Numbered from the stretch's first letter, positions 22,162 to 30,936 are shown. The stretch: 64,000 nucleotides of DNA from RPQJ01 sp963748985 (GCA_963748985.1 CAVVKQ010000014.1:10501-74500), one strand, 5' to 3'. Numbers and translations are program-made. Notes: generated by a model not told the origin, from the letters alone.

Positions 22162-22868
22162 TCGGTGTCAGGGGGCAGGTCGAACACGATCACCTCGGCC
22201 GCCTCGCCGCCGCCAAGACGCAGCTCAGGTTCGCCGGCCAGTTTCAGCGCGTCCCCGGCCTCGAGCGCCTCGCCATTGGCAACGATGCGACCGCGTGCCA
22301 CGTGGAGGTAGATCAAGCGTCCGGCCGCGACCCGCAACTGGCTTTGCTCCGCTCTGTCGAACAGTCCCGCAGACACCCGCACGTCCTGGTGAATGTGGAC
22401 GGAACCCTGCGCCCCGCCAGGCGAGGCAATAAGGCACAGGCGGCCGCGCTTTTCGGCCTCACCGAAGCGCTTTTCCTCGTACCCGGCGGGGATGCCGACG
22501 ACGTTCGGCAGGATCCAGATCTGCAGGAAGTGCACGGGCTGCTGGTGCGACCCGTTGAACTCGCTGTGCTGCACGCCGCTGCCGGCACTCATCCGCTGGA
22601 CGTCGCCGGGGCGGATCGTCGAGCTCGTCCCGGTCGAGTCCTTGTGCGCCAGCTCGCCTTCGAGCACGTAGCTGATGATCTCCATGTCGCGGTGACCGTG
22701 GGTGCCGAAACCGGCGCCCGGCACGACCCGGTCCTCGTTGATCACTCGCAGCGGCCCGAAGTGGACGTGCCGTGGATCGTGATAGCCCGCGAACGAAAAC
22801 GAATGGTAAGACTTGAGCCAGCCGTGGTCGGCATAGCCCCGGTCCTGGCTGCGTCGAATCTCGGCCAT
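22158..22868 (-). CDS. Pirin-family bicupin protein (YhaK/YhhW-like)
   Basis: About 236 residues. ATG 22868 has AGGAGAT just upstream (within CACAGGAGATGGCAC); an in-frame start at 22895 is less likely. The pirin signature FGTHGHRDMEIISYV holds two metal-binding His and the Glu, with a further His in SGVQHSEFN. E. coli YhhW and human pirin of this family oxidise quercetin or act as redox-sensing regulators. The metal is unassigned here. Divergent from rimO, with only about 110 bases between starts. Confidence 0.9.
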   Translation of the reverse strand: MAEIRRSQDRGYADHGWLKSYHSFSFAGYHDPRHVHFGPLRVINEDRVVPGAGFGTHGHRDMEIISYVLEGELAHKDSTGTSSTIRPGDVQRMSAGSGVQHSEFNGSHQQPVHFLQIWILPNVVGIPAGYEEKRFGEAEKRGRLCLIASPGGAQGSVHIHQDVRVSAGLFDRAEQSQLRVAAGRLIYLHVARGRIVANGEALEAGDALKLAGEPELRLGGGEAAEVIVFDLPPDTD

Positions 22869-22950
22869 GTGCCATCTCCTGTGGACAGGCCCCATCTTGC
22901 CTTAGAATGCCCTCCCTTCCGAAGGTCGGCGCAAATGCGCCGCTTCCGAC

Positions 22951-22981
22951 TAACCCCTATCCCCTATCCCCTATCCCCTTG
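22951..22981 (+). repeat. C4 7-nt tandem repeat ending at the rimO TTG
   Basis: Four CCCC tracts at 22954, 22961, 22968 and 22975, separated by TAT, are followed immediately by TTG 22979, which is in frame with rimO. The complementary strand is a G-quadruplex motif. The arrangement matches that upstream of glgB, including the CCCCTTG junction. Confidence 0.7.
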
Positions 22982-24304
22982 GCTTCTCCTCCCCGCATCG
23001 GCTTCGTCTCCCTCGGCTGCCCCAAGGCACTCGTGGACTCCGAACGCATCCTGACGCGCCTGCGCGCCGAGGGCTATGACGTCGTCGGCACGTACGAAGA
23101 CGCGAACCTCGTCGTCGTCAATACGTGCGGTTTCATCGACGATGCCGTGCACGAATCGCTCGACGCGATCGGCGAGGCACTGGCGCGCAACGGCAAGGTG
23201 ATCGTGACCGGCTGTCTAGGCGCGCGTCCGGAGACGATCACCGACCGCCACCCCACCGTACTGAAGGTAACGGGCGCACACGCCTACGAAGAAGTCGTGC
23301 AGGCCGTGCACGAACACCTGCCGCCGCTGCACGACCCGTTCGTGGACCTCGTGCCGCCGCAGGGCATCCGGCTCACGCCGCGGCACTACGCATATCTCAA
23401 GATTGCCGAAGGCTGCAACCACCGCTGCACGTTCTGCATCATCCCCTCGATGCGCGGCGACCTGGCAAGCCGCCCGATCGGCGACGTGATGCTCGAAGCC
23501 GAGCGACTGGTGAAGGCGGGCGTGAAGGAACTGCTCGTGATCTCGCAGGACACGAGCGCGTATGGTGCCGACCTCAAATACGCCACGGGTTTCTGGGGTG
23601 GCAAGCCGGTGAAGGCGAAGTTCGTCGACCTCGCGCGCGCACTCGGATCGCTCGGCGTTTGGGTGCGCATGCATTACGTTTACCCGTACCCGCACGTCGA
23701 CGACGTGATTCCGCTGATGGCAGACGGCAAGATCCTGCCCTACCTCGACATCCCGTTCCAGCATGGCAGCCCTCGCGTGCTGAAGCTCATGAAGCGTCCT
23801 GCGCACGCCGAGAACACGCTCGAGCGCATCCACCGGTGGCGCGAAATGTGCCCTGACATCACGCTGCGCAGCACGTTCATCGTCGGCTTCCCCGGCGAGA
23901 CGGCGGCGGATTTCGCGTTGCTGCTCGACTGGCTGCGTGAAGCGCGGCTCGATCGCGTCGGCTGCTTCAAGTATTCCCCGGTCGACGGTGCTGCGGCCAA
24001 CGCGCTGCCCGATCCGGTACCCGAAGAATTGAAGGACGAGCGGCTGGCGCGCTTCATGGAAGTGGCAGCGGCAATCAGCGCGGAGAAGCTTGCCGCGAAG
24101 GTCGGACAACGCATGCGCGTCCTGGTCGATAGCGTCGACCCGGAAAAGGGTGCGATCGCACGTTCGGCGGCCGACGCGCCGGAGATCGATGGCGTGGTGC
24201 GCATCGCCAGGCCGGGCAAGAAGCTCCAGGCCGGCGACTGGGCCCATGTCCAGATCACCGGCGCCGATGACTACGACCTGCAAGCGAAGATCGCACGCGC
24301 CTGA
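22979..24304 (+). CDS. rimO: Ribosomal protein S12 methylthiotransferase RimO
   Basis: Radical-SAM enzyme that adds a methylthio group to the conserved Asp of S12. From TTG 22979 it has 441 residues, the same as E. coli RimO, and five residues precede RIGFVSLGCPKALVDSERI. An ATG at 22907 is in frame but would add 24 residues, partly encoded by the C4 repeat. UPF0004 domain Cys lie in LGCPK, NTCGF and TGCLGA. The radical-SAM cluster motif CNHRCTFC is near residue 145, followed by DLASRPIGDV and a C-terminal TRAM domain. No Shine-Dalgarno was found for either start. Confidence 0.95.
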   Translation: MASPPRIGFVSLGCPKALVDSERILTRLRAEGYDVVGTYEDANLVVVNTCGFIDDAVHESLDAIGEALARNGKVIVTGCLGARPETITDRHPTVLKVTGAHAYEEVVQAVHEHLPPLHDPFVDLVPPQGIRLTPRHYAYLKIAEGCNHRCTFCIIPSMRGDLASRPIGDVMLEAERLVKAGVKELLVISQDTSAYGADLKYATGFWGGKPVKAKFVDLARALGSLGVWVRMHYVYPYPHVDDVIPLMADGKILPYLDIPFQHGSPRVLKLMKRPAHAENTLERIHRWREMCPDITLRSTFIVGFPGETAADFALLLDWLREARLDRVGCFKYSPVDGAAANALPDPVPEELKDERLARFMEVAAAISAEKLAAKVGQRMRVLVDSVDPEKGAIARSAADAPEIDGVVRIARPGKKLQAGDWAHVQITGADDYDLQAKIARA

Positions 24305-24324
24305 CATTCCTGGAACTCACCCGC

Positions 24325-26037
24325 ATGACAAATCGATCGGTCTTCGCCGTCGTGGCCGCCCTGGCCGCGGCAATCCTCCTGCCTGGTACCGCGTTCGCGC
24401 AGCAGAACGCGCCGGCCGTGACGGTCCCACCGGTCACCGCCGTTGCCAATCCGCTGGCGGAAGCCATCCGTGAGCGCATCGATCATCTGCGCTACGAGAA
24501 ACAGCAGGACGTGCGCGGCGCACGCGTCATTGTCGACGAGCTGGTCGCAAAGTATTACGAGGCGCAGCAGTTCCAGCCTGCGTGGCAGGACTCGGCGAGA
24601 CTCGACGAACTCGTCGCGAGCATCGAAGACCTGCGCAACGACGGTCTCGATCCCAACGACTACCATCTCGAGGCACTGAAGTCGTACCGTCTCGACGTCC
24701 GGATGAAGTCGCCGCTGACGCTGCAGGATCGTGCCGATCTCGAGCTGCTCGCGACCGACGCCTTCATGCTCGGGCTCTACCACGTCTTCGTCGGCAAGGT
24801 GGATCCGGTGAAACTGAGTTCACAGTGGAACTTTTCACAACGCCCGATTCCCTCGTTCGAGGAGGCACTGCAGCGTTTTTCCGCGCGTCTTGCCGCCGGC
24901 GAGATTCGCGCAGCCTTCGACAGTGCGCGTCCGTCGCACGCCTGGTATCAGCGTGGCCGTGAGCGCTTGCAGGATTACCGTGCAATCGCCGCGACAGGTG
25001 GCTGGCCCAGTATTCCGGACGGCCCCACGATGAAACCCGGCATGAGCGATTCGCGCGTGCCGGTGCTGCGCAAGCGACTGGAAGTCACGCGAGATCTGCT
25101 GCCAGCGCCGGGCACGACCACGGCCGCAGACCCCAACCTCTACGATGCAACTCTCGAACAGGCGGTCAAGGCCTTCCAGCAACGTCACGGCCTGACGGCG
25201 GACGGCGCAATCGGGCCAGGCACGCGCGCCGCGATGAACGTGCCGGTCGAGCAACGTATCGACCAGATCCGCGTCAATCTCGAGCGCGCTCGCTGGACGC
25301 TGCACGAGATGAAAGGCGAGTTCGTGCTGGTCGACGTCGCTGGCTTCTACGTGAGCTACTTCCGTAACGACGAACCGATCTGGACGTCGCGGGTCGTCGT
25401 GGGCAAGGACCAGCGCGAGACGCCGATCTTCCGCTCGAAGATCACCTACGTAGTGTTCAATCCCACATGGACCATCCCGCCGGGCATCCTGGTCAAGGAC
25501 AAGCTGCCGGTCCTGCGGCGCAATCCGGGCGCGCTGAAAGCGATGAACATCCGCGTGCTCGACGGCAGCGGACGCGAGGTCAACCCGTATTCGGTCAACT
25601 GGAATCAGTACGGGCCCTCGCGGTTGCCGCCGTACCAGTTCGTGCAGGACCCAGGCCCGAACAACGCGCTCGGCCTGGTCAAGATCATGTTCCCGAATCC
25701 GTACCTCGTGTACCTGCACGATTCGCCGGCGAAGTCGCTGTACGAGCAGGACCAGCGCACGTTCAGCTCAGGCTGTATCCGCGTGCAGAAGCCATTCGAA
25801 CTCGCCGCGCTCGTGCTCAACGATCCGGCATGGAACAAGCAGAGCATGGACGCCGTGATCGCGACGAAGCAGACCCGGACGGTCAACCTGAAGGCGCCCG
25901 TGCCGGTGCTGATCCTCTACTGGACCGCGCAGCCGCGGCCGGATGGCCAGGTGAATTTCCGTAACGATGTCTACGGGCGCGATCCGCCGACGCTTGCGGC
26001 ACTCAACAGTGACTTCCGCCTGCCTGTCGTCGACTGA
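24325..26037 (+). CDS. L,D-transpeptidase, YcbB/LdtD type
   Basis: Periplasmic enzyme that makes 3-3 peptidoglycan cross-links. 570 residues: signal peptide (cleavage near AFAQQ, about 26), a YcbB-type scaffold domain, a peptidoglycan-binding domain (about 240-305: TLEQAVKAFQQRHGLTADG, GPGTRAAMN) and a YkuD catalytic domain. The catalytic motif is HDSPAKSLYEQDQRTFSSGC followed by IRV, with Cys near 482 and His upstream. All catalytic residues are present. It starts 20 nt after rimO; no promoter was seen between them. Confidence 0.93.
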   Translation: MTNRSVFAVVAALAAAILLPGTAFAQQNAPAVTVPPVTAVANPLAEAIRERIDHLRYEKQQDVRGARVIVDELVAKYYEAQQFQPAWQDSARLDELVASIEDLRNDGLDPNDYHLEALKSYRLDVRMKSPLTLQDRADLELLATDAFMLGLYHVFVGKVDPVKLSSQWNFSQRPIPSFEEALQRFSARLAAGEIRAAFDSARPSHAWYQRGRERLQDYRAIAATGGWPSIPDGPTMKPGMSDSRVPVLRKRLEVTRDLLPAPGTTTAADPNLYDATLEQAVKAFQQRHGLTADGAIGPGTRAAMNVPVEQRIDQIRVNLERARWTLHEMKGEFVLVDVAGFYVSYFRNDEPIWTSRVVVGKDQRETPIFRSKITYVVFNPTWTIPPGILVKDKLPVLRRNPGALKAMNIRVLDGSGREVNPYSVNWNQYGPSRLPPYQFVQDPGPNNALGLVKIMFPNPYLVYLHDSPAKSLYEQDQRTFSSGCIRVQKPFELAALVLNDPAWNKQSMDAVIATKQTRTVNLKAPVPVLILYWTAQPRPDGQVNFRNDVYGRDPPTLAALNSDFRLPVVD

Positions 26038-26049
26038 CGGGCAAAAGAA

Positions 26050-26076
26050 GGCCGGCGAACCTTGCGGTAGCCGGCC
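26050..26076 (+). terminator. Possible terminator after the L,D-transpeptidase
   Basis: GGCCGGC (26050) pairs with GCCGGCC (26070) across a 13-nt loop and is followed by GAATTTT. The short stem and weak U-run make it a modest candidate, 12 nt after the stop. Confidence 0.45.
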
Positions 26077-26092
26077 GAATTTTCACGCAGGA

Positions 26093-26135
26093 GGAAAAAC
26101 GTACGGGGCACAGGTTGCTCCCGGAACGTTTTTCC
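26093..26135. repeat. 10-bp inverted repeat upstream of the dehydrogenase gene
   Basis: GGAAAAACGT (26093-26102) and ACGTTTTTCC (26126-26135) are exact reverse complements 23 bases apart, ending 82 nt before ATG 26218. The spacing would place the half sites on one face of the DNA, as for a dimeric regulator, or it may be a second terminator-like structure. No known operator was recognised. Confidence 0.5.
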
Positions 26136-26217
26136 GGCTTCCGGAGTATCCACCGCGCCATAGGTGGAAATTACTAGGCAGAATGGACGGCGCAGTGGCG
26201 ACACACGATGATTGCGC

Positions 26218-27165
26218 ATGCTCGCGCTGCGCTATCACTCCATCGGCGACCTGACAGGGGTCCGTCTCGACGACATTCCCATTCCGGTGCCCGCCGCGGG
26301 CGAGGTGCTCGTGCGTATCCGCGCCGCGAGCCTGAACCCGGTGGACTGGAAGATCGCGACGGGCAGTTTTCGCCTGCTCGTGCGGGGCGGCGTGCCACGG
26401 ACGATGGGCTCGGATTTCGCCGGCGACGTGACGGCGCTTGGTTCCGGCGTCACGACGTTTGCGCGCGGCGATCGAGTGCTCGGTTTCATCGATCCCTTCA
26501 GGCGCACGGGCGGAACGTTTGCCGAGTTCGCCGCGGTTCCGGTCAACTTTGCGCACCTGCTGCCGGCAGGCCTGGGCTATATCGATGCTGCCGGCTTGGC
26601 GTGCGTCGGCGCCACGGCGGTCATGCTCTGCAATCTCGGCCACGTCGGCAGCGGCAGCAAAGTACTGGTGAATGGTGCTGCGGGAGGCGTCGGCCACGTG
26701 GCGGTGCAGGTCGCTCGCGCACGCGGTGCCGAAGTCACCGCAACTGCGAGTGCGGCGCGTCACGAGTTCATCCGCTCGCTCGGGGCGAACTCGTGCATCG
26801 ACTACCGGACGGAGCCGATGCAGGGATGGCCGGGCGGCTTCGATGCCGTACTCGATTGCGTGCCGAACATTCCGCGAGCCGTGCAACGTCGCCTGCTCGT
26901 GCGCAAGGGTTACTACGTCACGACTGTGCCCGGTGTGGCCACGTTCTTGATCGATCCGCTCACCAACCGTTGCGGCGGCGTACAGCGACGCGGCGTCATG
27001 CTCAGGCCGGACACTGACGCGATGAATGAAGTGATGGGTTACGTGGCGCAGGGCCGGCTGCGTTGCGCCATCGAGCGCGAGTTCCCGTTGCGCCAGGCGC
27101 GGGATGCGATCGAACGCTCCCGCTCGGGCCGGGTGCAGGGCAAGCTCGTGCTCCGCGTTCCCTGA
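26218..27165 (+). CDS. MDR-family NAD(P)-dependent oxidoreductase (quinone reductase-like)
   Basis: Medium-chain dehydrogenase/reductase of about 315 residues from ATG 26218 (MLALRYHSIG). The GroES-like N-terminal half has VLVRIRAASLNPVDWKIATG and a DFAGDV motif. The Rossmann half has VLVNGAAGGVGHVAVQVARA (about 145-165). The Cys and His ligands of catalytic zinc are lacking, so it is a zinc-free quinone or enone reductase type; the substrate is unknown. No clear ribosome binding site. Its nearest neighbour downstream is the REP-like repeat, so it is probably monocistronic. Confidence 0.85.
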   Translation: MLALRYHSIGDLTGVRLDDIPIPVPAAGEVLVRIRAASLNPVDWKIATGSFRLLVRGGVPRTMGSDFAGDVTALGSGVTTFARGDRVLGFIDPFRRTGGTFAEFAAVPVNFAHLLPAGLGYIDAAGLACVGATAVMLCNLGHVGSGSKVLVNGAAGGVGHVAVQVARARGAEVTATASAARHEFIRSLGANSCIDYRTEPMQGWPGGFDAVLDCVPNIPRAVQRRLLVRKGYYVTTVPGVATFLIDPLTNRCGGVQRRGVMLRPDTDAMNEVMGYVAQGRLRCAIEREFPLRQARDAIERSRSGRVQGKLVLRVP

Positions 27166-27188
27166 GCAGAGGGACGTTCCGCCATGGC

Positions 27189-27272
27189 AAATAGGGGACG
27201 CTCACCTATTTCCGGGACCTATTTCCGGAAATAGGTGAGCGTCCCCTATTTAGGTGAGCGTCCCCTATTTCC
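27189..27272. repeat. REP-like 27-bp perfect inverted repeat plus a third half copy
   Basis: 27189-27215 and 27225-27251 are exact reverse complements with a 9-nt loop. A further direct copy of the right arm follows at 27252-27272. Each arm carries AATAGGGGACGCTCACC or its complement. It fills the gap between the convergent dehydrogenase and slyD genes. REP/RAYT-type elements look like this, but no RAYT transposase gene is in the window. Confidence 0.85.
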
Positions 27273-27758
27273 TCAGTGGTGGTGACCGCCGGCCCCGTGC
27301 ACGTGGCCATGCTCGAGTTCTTCCTGCGTGGCCTCGCGCACTTCGGTGATCTCGACTTCGAAGTTGAGGTGCTCGCCTGCCAGCGGATGGTTGCCGTCGA
27401 CGGTGACCATGTCGCCCTGGATGCCGGTGACCGTCACCATGCGCGCGTGACCATCGGACGTCTGGGCCTGGAACTGCATGCCGGGCTTCAGGTTCGAGAC
27501 CTTGCCGAACGAGCGCTTCGGCACGCGCTGGATGAGTTCCGCATCGCGCACGCCGTAGCCGTCGACCGGCGCAATCTTCACGCTGAGTTTCGCTCCCGAC
27601 GTTTTGCCTTCGAGCTCGCGCTCGAGGCCCGGAATCAGGTTGCCGTGGCCGTGTATGTACGCGAGCGGATCGCCGCCCGATGAGCTGTCAAGCACCTTGC
27701 CCTCGTCGTTGGTGAGGGTGTAATGAATCAGCACGACCTTGTCCGCAGCAACGACCAT
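27273..27758 (-). CDS. slyD: FKBP-type peptidyl-prolyl isomerase SlyD
   Basis: Cytoplasmic metal-binding prolyl isomerase/chaperone. 161 residues; the FKBP half shows VLIHYTLTNDEGKVLDSS, YIHGHGNLIPGLERELEG and the insert-in-flap domain (PVDGYGVRDAELIQRVP), and returns with VDGNHPLAGEHLNFEVEI. The tail is His-rich (HGHVHGAGGHHH), as expected for nickel binding, but shorter than in E. coli. The stop abuts the REP-like repeat. Confidence 0.95.
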   Translation of the reverse strand: MVVAADKVVLIHYTLTNDEGKVLDSSSGGDPLAYIHGHGNLIPGLERELEGKTSGAKLSVKIAPVDGYGVRDAELIQRVPKRSFGKVSNLKPGMQFQAQTSDGHARMVTVTGIQGDMVTVDGNHPLAGEHLNFEVEITEVREATQEELEHGHVHGAGGHHH

Positions 27759-27801
27759 AAAGCGACTCCGGGTTTGAATGGACGGGAAAGAATGGCGCGA
27801 G

Positions 27802-28209
27802 TCAGACGGGCAGCCCGTCCTTCAGCTTGAGCCAACCGCGCACGACGCGATAAATGACCCAGACGCCGACGATGAATATGCCGATGGGGAACGTGACGAA
27901 CCCGACGAGCACGAAGAACAGGGGCAGCGACAACAGGAACACGACCGTGACCCAGAGCGCGGCGAACCAGAACGTGCGCAGCTGCCAGGCGAAGTGCGAT
28001 TCCAGGTGGGTGCCGCGGGCATCGCTGCGGCGAATGTAGTTCATCACCACGGCAATGATCGACGGCAGGCCGAACACGAAGGCCGTGGCGATGAACGCCG
28101 AGCCGAACATGCCGATCAGTGCGCTCGCCGCGTGCAGCGCATACATCCAGTGGGTGTAGCTGACGAGCGAAGCATCCGCGACCTTGAGCGAAGAGGCCGG
28201 TGAGTTCAT
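27802..28209 (-). CDS. DUF4870-like small membrane protein
   Basis: 135 residues with three to four hydrophobic helices. Family-like signatures are THWMYALHAASALIGMFG near the N-terminus, NYIRRSDARGTHLESHFAWQ (about 60-80) and VIYRVVRGWLKLKDGLPV at the C-terminus. Function unknown. It lies 43 nt upstream of slyD on the same strand and 41 nt after the esterase gene, so may belong to a small operon. Confidence 0.8.
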   Translation of the reverse strand: MNSPASSLKVADASLVSYTHWMYALHAASALIGMFGSAFIATAFVFGLPSIIAVVMNYIRRSDARGTHLESHFAWQLRTFWFAALWVTVVFLLSLPLFFVLVGFVTFPIGIFIVGVWVIYRVVRGWLKLKDGLPV

Positions 28210-28250
28210 CGATTTTCCGCCCTTGTGACAGGTTCCGTGGGGTGCCTATC

Positions 28251-28946
28251 CTACTGCGTCGCGCCGTCCGGCGGACAAACACCCTGTCGCGTCGCAGCCT
28301 CCCAATGACGCTTCGGCACGTGGGTACGCAGCCGTCGCGCCACCAGGTCGAGCACCTCCGCGTCGATCCCGTGCCCCAGCCACGGGATCGCATCCGCGAC
28401 GACGTCGGCACCGAGCGCGACCAGGTGCCTGGCAGCTTCGACGGTGAAGCCGTAATGGATCACTTCGTCGGCCTTGCCATGGATAAGGAACAGTGTCGTT
28501 CCCCCCGGGTTCGTCGCCGGCAACCTGGCATAGCGACCGGCGAGCGCCACCACGCGGCCGGCAAGCACGTCGTCGCCCGCATGGGTCGCCGCCTCGAGAA
28601 CCATGATGGCGCCCTGCGAAAAGCCCACCAGGACAGTGGCTTCCGGACCGAGGCCCGTATCGCGCTGCCATTGCCGGATCGCCGCCACGAACAGCGGCAT
28701 CTCCGCGGCAACCCGTTCAACCCGCCTGGCGTCGTCGATGCCCTCGACGGAAAACCACTGATAGCCGATGCCGAAGTTCGTCGGATGAGGTGCTCGCAGG
28801 CTCGCCACCAACGCTTCCGGGTACTCCGCCGCGAGCCGTTCGCCCACCAGCCGCATGTCCTCTTCGCTGGCACCGAGACCATGGAACAGCAACACGAGCT
28901 GTCGTGCCGCACCGCTCGGCTGCTGAACGATCATGGCTTCCGGCAT
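28251..28946 (-). CDS. YpfH-like carboxylesterase/alpha-beta hydrolase
   Basis: About 231 residues from ATG 28946 (MPEAMIVQQPSG); ATG 28934 is an alternative. An esterase of the LysoPLA/carboxylesterase type: LVLLFHGLGASEEDMRLVGE, LRAPHPTNFGIGYQWF, the nucleophile motif VLVGFSQGAIM (Ser about 112), Asp in IHGKADEVIHYGF and His in PWLGHGIDAEV, a full triad. The same frame stays open upstream through the frameshifted methyltransferase gene, which is why a much longer reading frame exists; that extension is not part of this protein. Confidence 0.85.
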   Translation of the reverse strand: MPEAMIVQQPSGAARQLVLLFHGLGASEEDMRLVGERLAAEYPEALVASLRAPHPTNFGIGYQWFSVEGIDDARRVERVAAEMPLFVAAIRQWQRDTGLGPEATVLVGFSQGAIMVLEAATHAGDDVLAGRVVALAGRYARLPATNPGGTTLFLIHGKADEVIHYGFTVEAARHLVALGADVVADAIPWLGHGIDAEVLDLVARRLRTHVPKRHWEAATRQGVCPPDGATQ

Positions 28947-28968
28947 CTTCCCCAGCTTCAAGTCGGGC

Positions 28969-29441
28969 TCAGAGCCAGCGGCGGACGGACCGTCGATAGG
29001 CATCGAATTCGCCCGCGAAGAGTCCCGCGAGGATGCGTTCCTCAGGTTCGATCTGGAAGCGATTGATGTACAGCAGGAAGGCCGGCACGACGGCATAAGC
29101 CGCCGGGTTGGCGAGCCACACCGCCCAGGCGGCCAGCACGAGCAGCATGCCGAGGTACATCGGGTTGCGTGTATGACGGAAAATGCCGGAGCGCACCATC
29201 GACGGACGTTGCCATGCGGTGTCGTCGGATTCACGGTCGTGCGTACGCGGCGGAATTCGAGCACCCCGGCGCCAGCAACCAGGATCCCGGCGGCAAGCAG
29301 CAAGACGGTAGTACCGAGCCGCCAGTGCCCGCCCCACTCCAGGCCAGGAGTCCATCGCGCGAGCAACCACATGCACAGCGCCGCGATCGACATGACGGCG
29401 ACCGGTGGGACGCGCAGTTCAAGCGACGATCCAGCGTTCAT
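28969..29441 (-). pseudogene. Isoprenylcysteine carboxyl methyltransferase-family protein, frameshifted
   Basis: A membrane methyltransferase of the ICMT/PEMT type split by one frameshift. The first part from ATG 29441 (MNAGSSLELRVPPVAVMS) has two hydrophobic helices and ends FRRVRTTVNPTTP. The second part, in another frame near 29215, continues VRSGIFRHTRNPMYLGMLLV, then EPEERILAGLFAGEFDAY, which is the SAM-binding ICMT core. Joined, it is about 157 residues, the usual length. No in-frame stop other than that caused by the shift was seen. Confidence 0.7.
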
Positions 29442-29478
29442 TGCGAATTGGCTTCCAATCGGGCGGAACACAGCCGGC

Positions 29479-30281
29479 TCAGGTCCGGAGTTGCTTGAAA
29501 TAGAGAACGGTGGGAAACAGTTCCCCGTCGGGCGTGGTCGCGTAGTCCGGGATTTCACCCGCGCGACTCCACCCCAGGTGGCGGTAGACCTCCTCCGCGT
29601 GCGAAGCGAGCAGCGTGTCGAGGAACAGCAGCGAACGTCCGCGGCGCCTTGCCTCGGCTTCCAGCTCACCCATCAGGAGCGTGGCGACGCCGTTCCCGCG
29701 CGCAGCGCGCAGCACCAGGAGTTTCTGCACCTCGGCCCGGTGCCGGGCGTTGTCCTTTTCGCACAATGCGAGCTGCACCGTACCGACGACGGCACCGTCC
29801 TGCTCGGCGACCCAGAGCCGCAGGTCGCCGCTGAGAGATGCGAACACTCCGCGCCAGTAGCGATCCGCGATCTCGCGTGACACCGGCGCGAGGAAGCCGA
29901 TGGACGCACCCGAGTGCACCGCGTCGATCAACAAATCACCGAGCGGTTCGATCAGCGCCGTCTCCGTCGCGGCGACTCGACGCACGACGACCAGTGCTGG
30001 ACGACCCGATGGATCTGGAGGATCTGCCCGACGGTCGAGACCGATCCTGCACCTTTCCGGCTTGAACACACGAACGGTCGACGGTGGATTCGCCTCCAGT
30101 TTCGATGCCGGTCGCCGCGGTCGCGGCAGCAACTCGCCGCCGCAGTTCGGGCACTCGCCGTTCAGGCGACGTTCGGCGCAGGTCGCGCAGAATGTGCATT
30201 CGAACGAGCAGATCCTTGCGAGCGGCGAATCGACGGCAGAGCGACGTCGCAGCACTCACAGGAGGGGCGTAAATCCAGCAT
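29479..30281 (-). CDS. DUF1272 zinc-finger domain fused to GNAT acetyltransferase, frameshift near N-terminus
   Basis: From ATG 30281 the start MLDLRPSCECCDVALP matches DUF1272, then one base is off near 30235 and the next frame continues DSPLARICSFECTFCATCAE and GECPNCGGELLPRP, completing its Cys-rich site. The same frame runs on without a stop through a linker (VFKPERCRIGLD) into a GNAT domain (about residue 95 on): DLRLWVAEQDGAVVGTVQLA, RAEVQKLLVLRAARGNGVAT, and FLDTLLASHAEEVYRHLGW. DUF1272 and GNAT are normally separate genes; this is either a real fusion or a second indel removed a stop. Acetyl acceptor unknown. Confidence 0.7.
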
Positions 30282-30502
30282 GGCCCTAGAATCGCGGATG
30301 TCGAGACTGTACGGCAAGCGTAGCACCGTTCCTTTAGACACGGTCCCGGACAGGAAACGACGCATTCCGGACCCGGTCTCATTGGGGTTTTCCCCGTCCG
30401 TAACCTCACGGATGTGTTGCTTTTGGACTACGTCCTAAGCTTCGCTGGCGATTATCGAAGGTCAGGACAGCGGTCCGCCAGAATCCTCACGGAGACACAG
30501 AC

Positions 30503-30886
30503 ATGAAGCTCACCAAGTTCGCCCTGTTGGCGGTTGCCGCCAGCTGCACCCTCGCCAGCCAGGGCGTGTATGCCCAGGCCATGGAAGTCGTGACGGTCGA
30601 AGCCGTCCGCGAGATCGTCCTCGGCAAGTCGCCGATCGGCGCGCCGATCAAGCAACTGACCCTCCGCTCGCGCGTCAGCTACGCGGATCTCGACCTGACC
30701 ACGGCCGCTGGCGTCGCGACGCTCGAGAAGCGAGTGAGGGATACCGCCGCCTCATCGTGCAAGGAAATCAAGGTCGACGTGCCGGTCGAGGGCTGGACAG
30801 TCGACCGCTGCATCCGCGAAGCGACCGAGGATGCGATGGTGCAGGTGAACAAGGCCGCCGCCGACGCCAAGGCCGCGAAGAAGTAA
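30503..30886 (+). CDS. UrcA family protein
   Basis: 127 residues with a Sec signal peptide ending near VYAQA (about 26). The UrcA domain follows: VSYADLDLTTAAGVATLEKR (about 58-78), RVRDTAASSCKEI and a second Cys in VDRCIREA, which may form a disulfide. Periplasmic, function unknown. Typical of sphingomonads and xanthomonad-related bacteria. ACGGAGACAC lies 8 nt upstream of ATG 30503. It is followed by a strong terminator, so it is probably a single-gene unit. Confidence 0.88.
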   Translation: MKLTKFALLAVAASCTLASQGVYAQAMEVVTVEAVREIVLGKSPIGAPIKQLTLRSRVSYADLDLTTAAGVATLEKRVRDTAASSCKEIKVDVPVEGWTVDRCIREATEDAMVQVNKAAADAKAAKK

Positions 30887-30906
30887 TTGAGCCTCTGGAG
30901 CATCGC

Positions 30907-30936
30907 AAGGCGGGTGACCTCGCGGTCACTCGCCTT
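30907..30936. terminator. Strong hairpin between urcA-like gene and amine oxidase
   Basis: A 13-bp stem (30907-30919 with 30924-30936) with a single G/T pair and a TCGC tetraloop lies between the convergent genes. AAGG at the 5' side and CCTTCTTG at the 3' side make it usable in both directions. The U-run is short. Confidence 0.75.
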
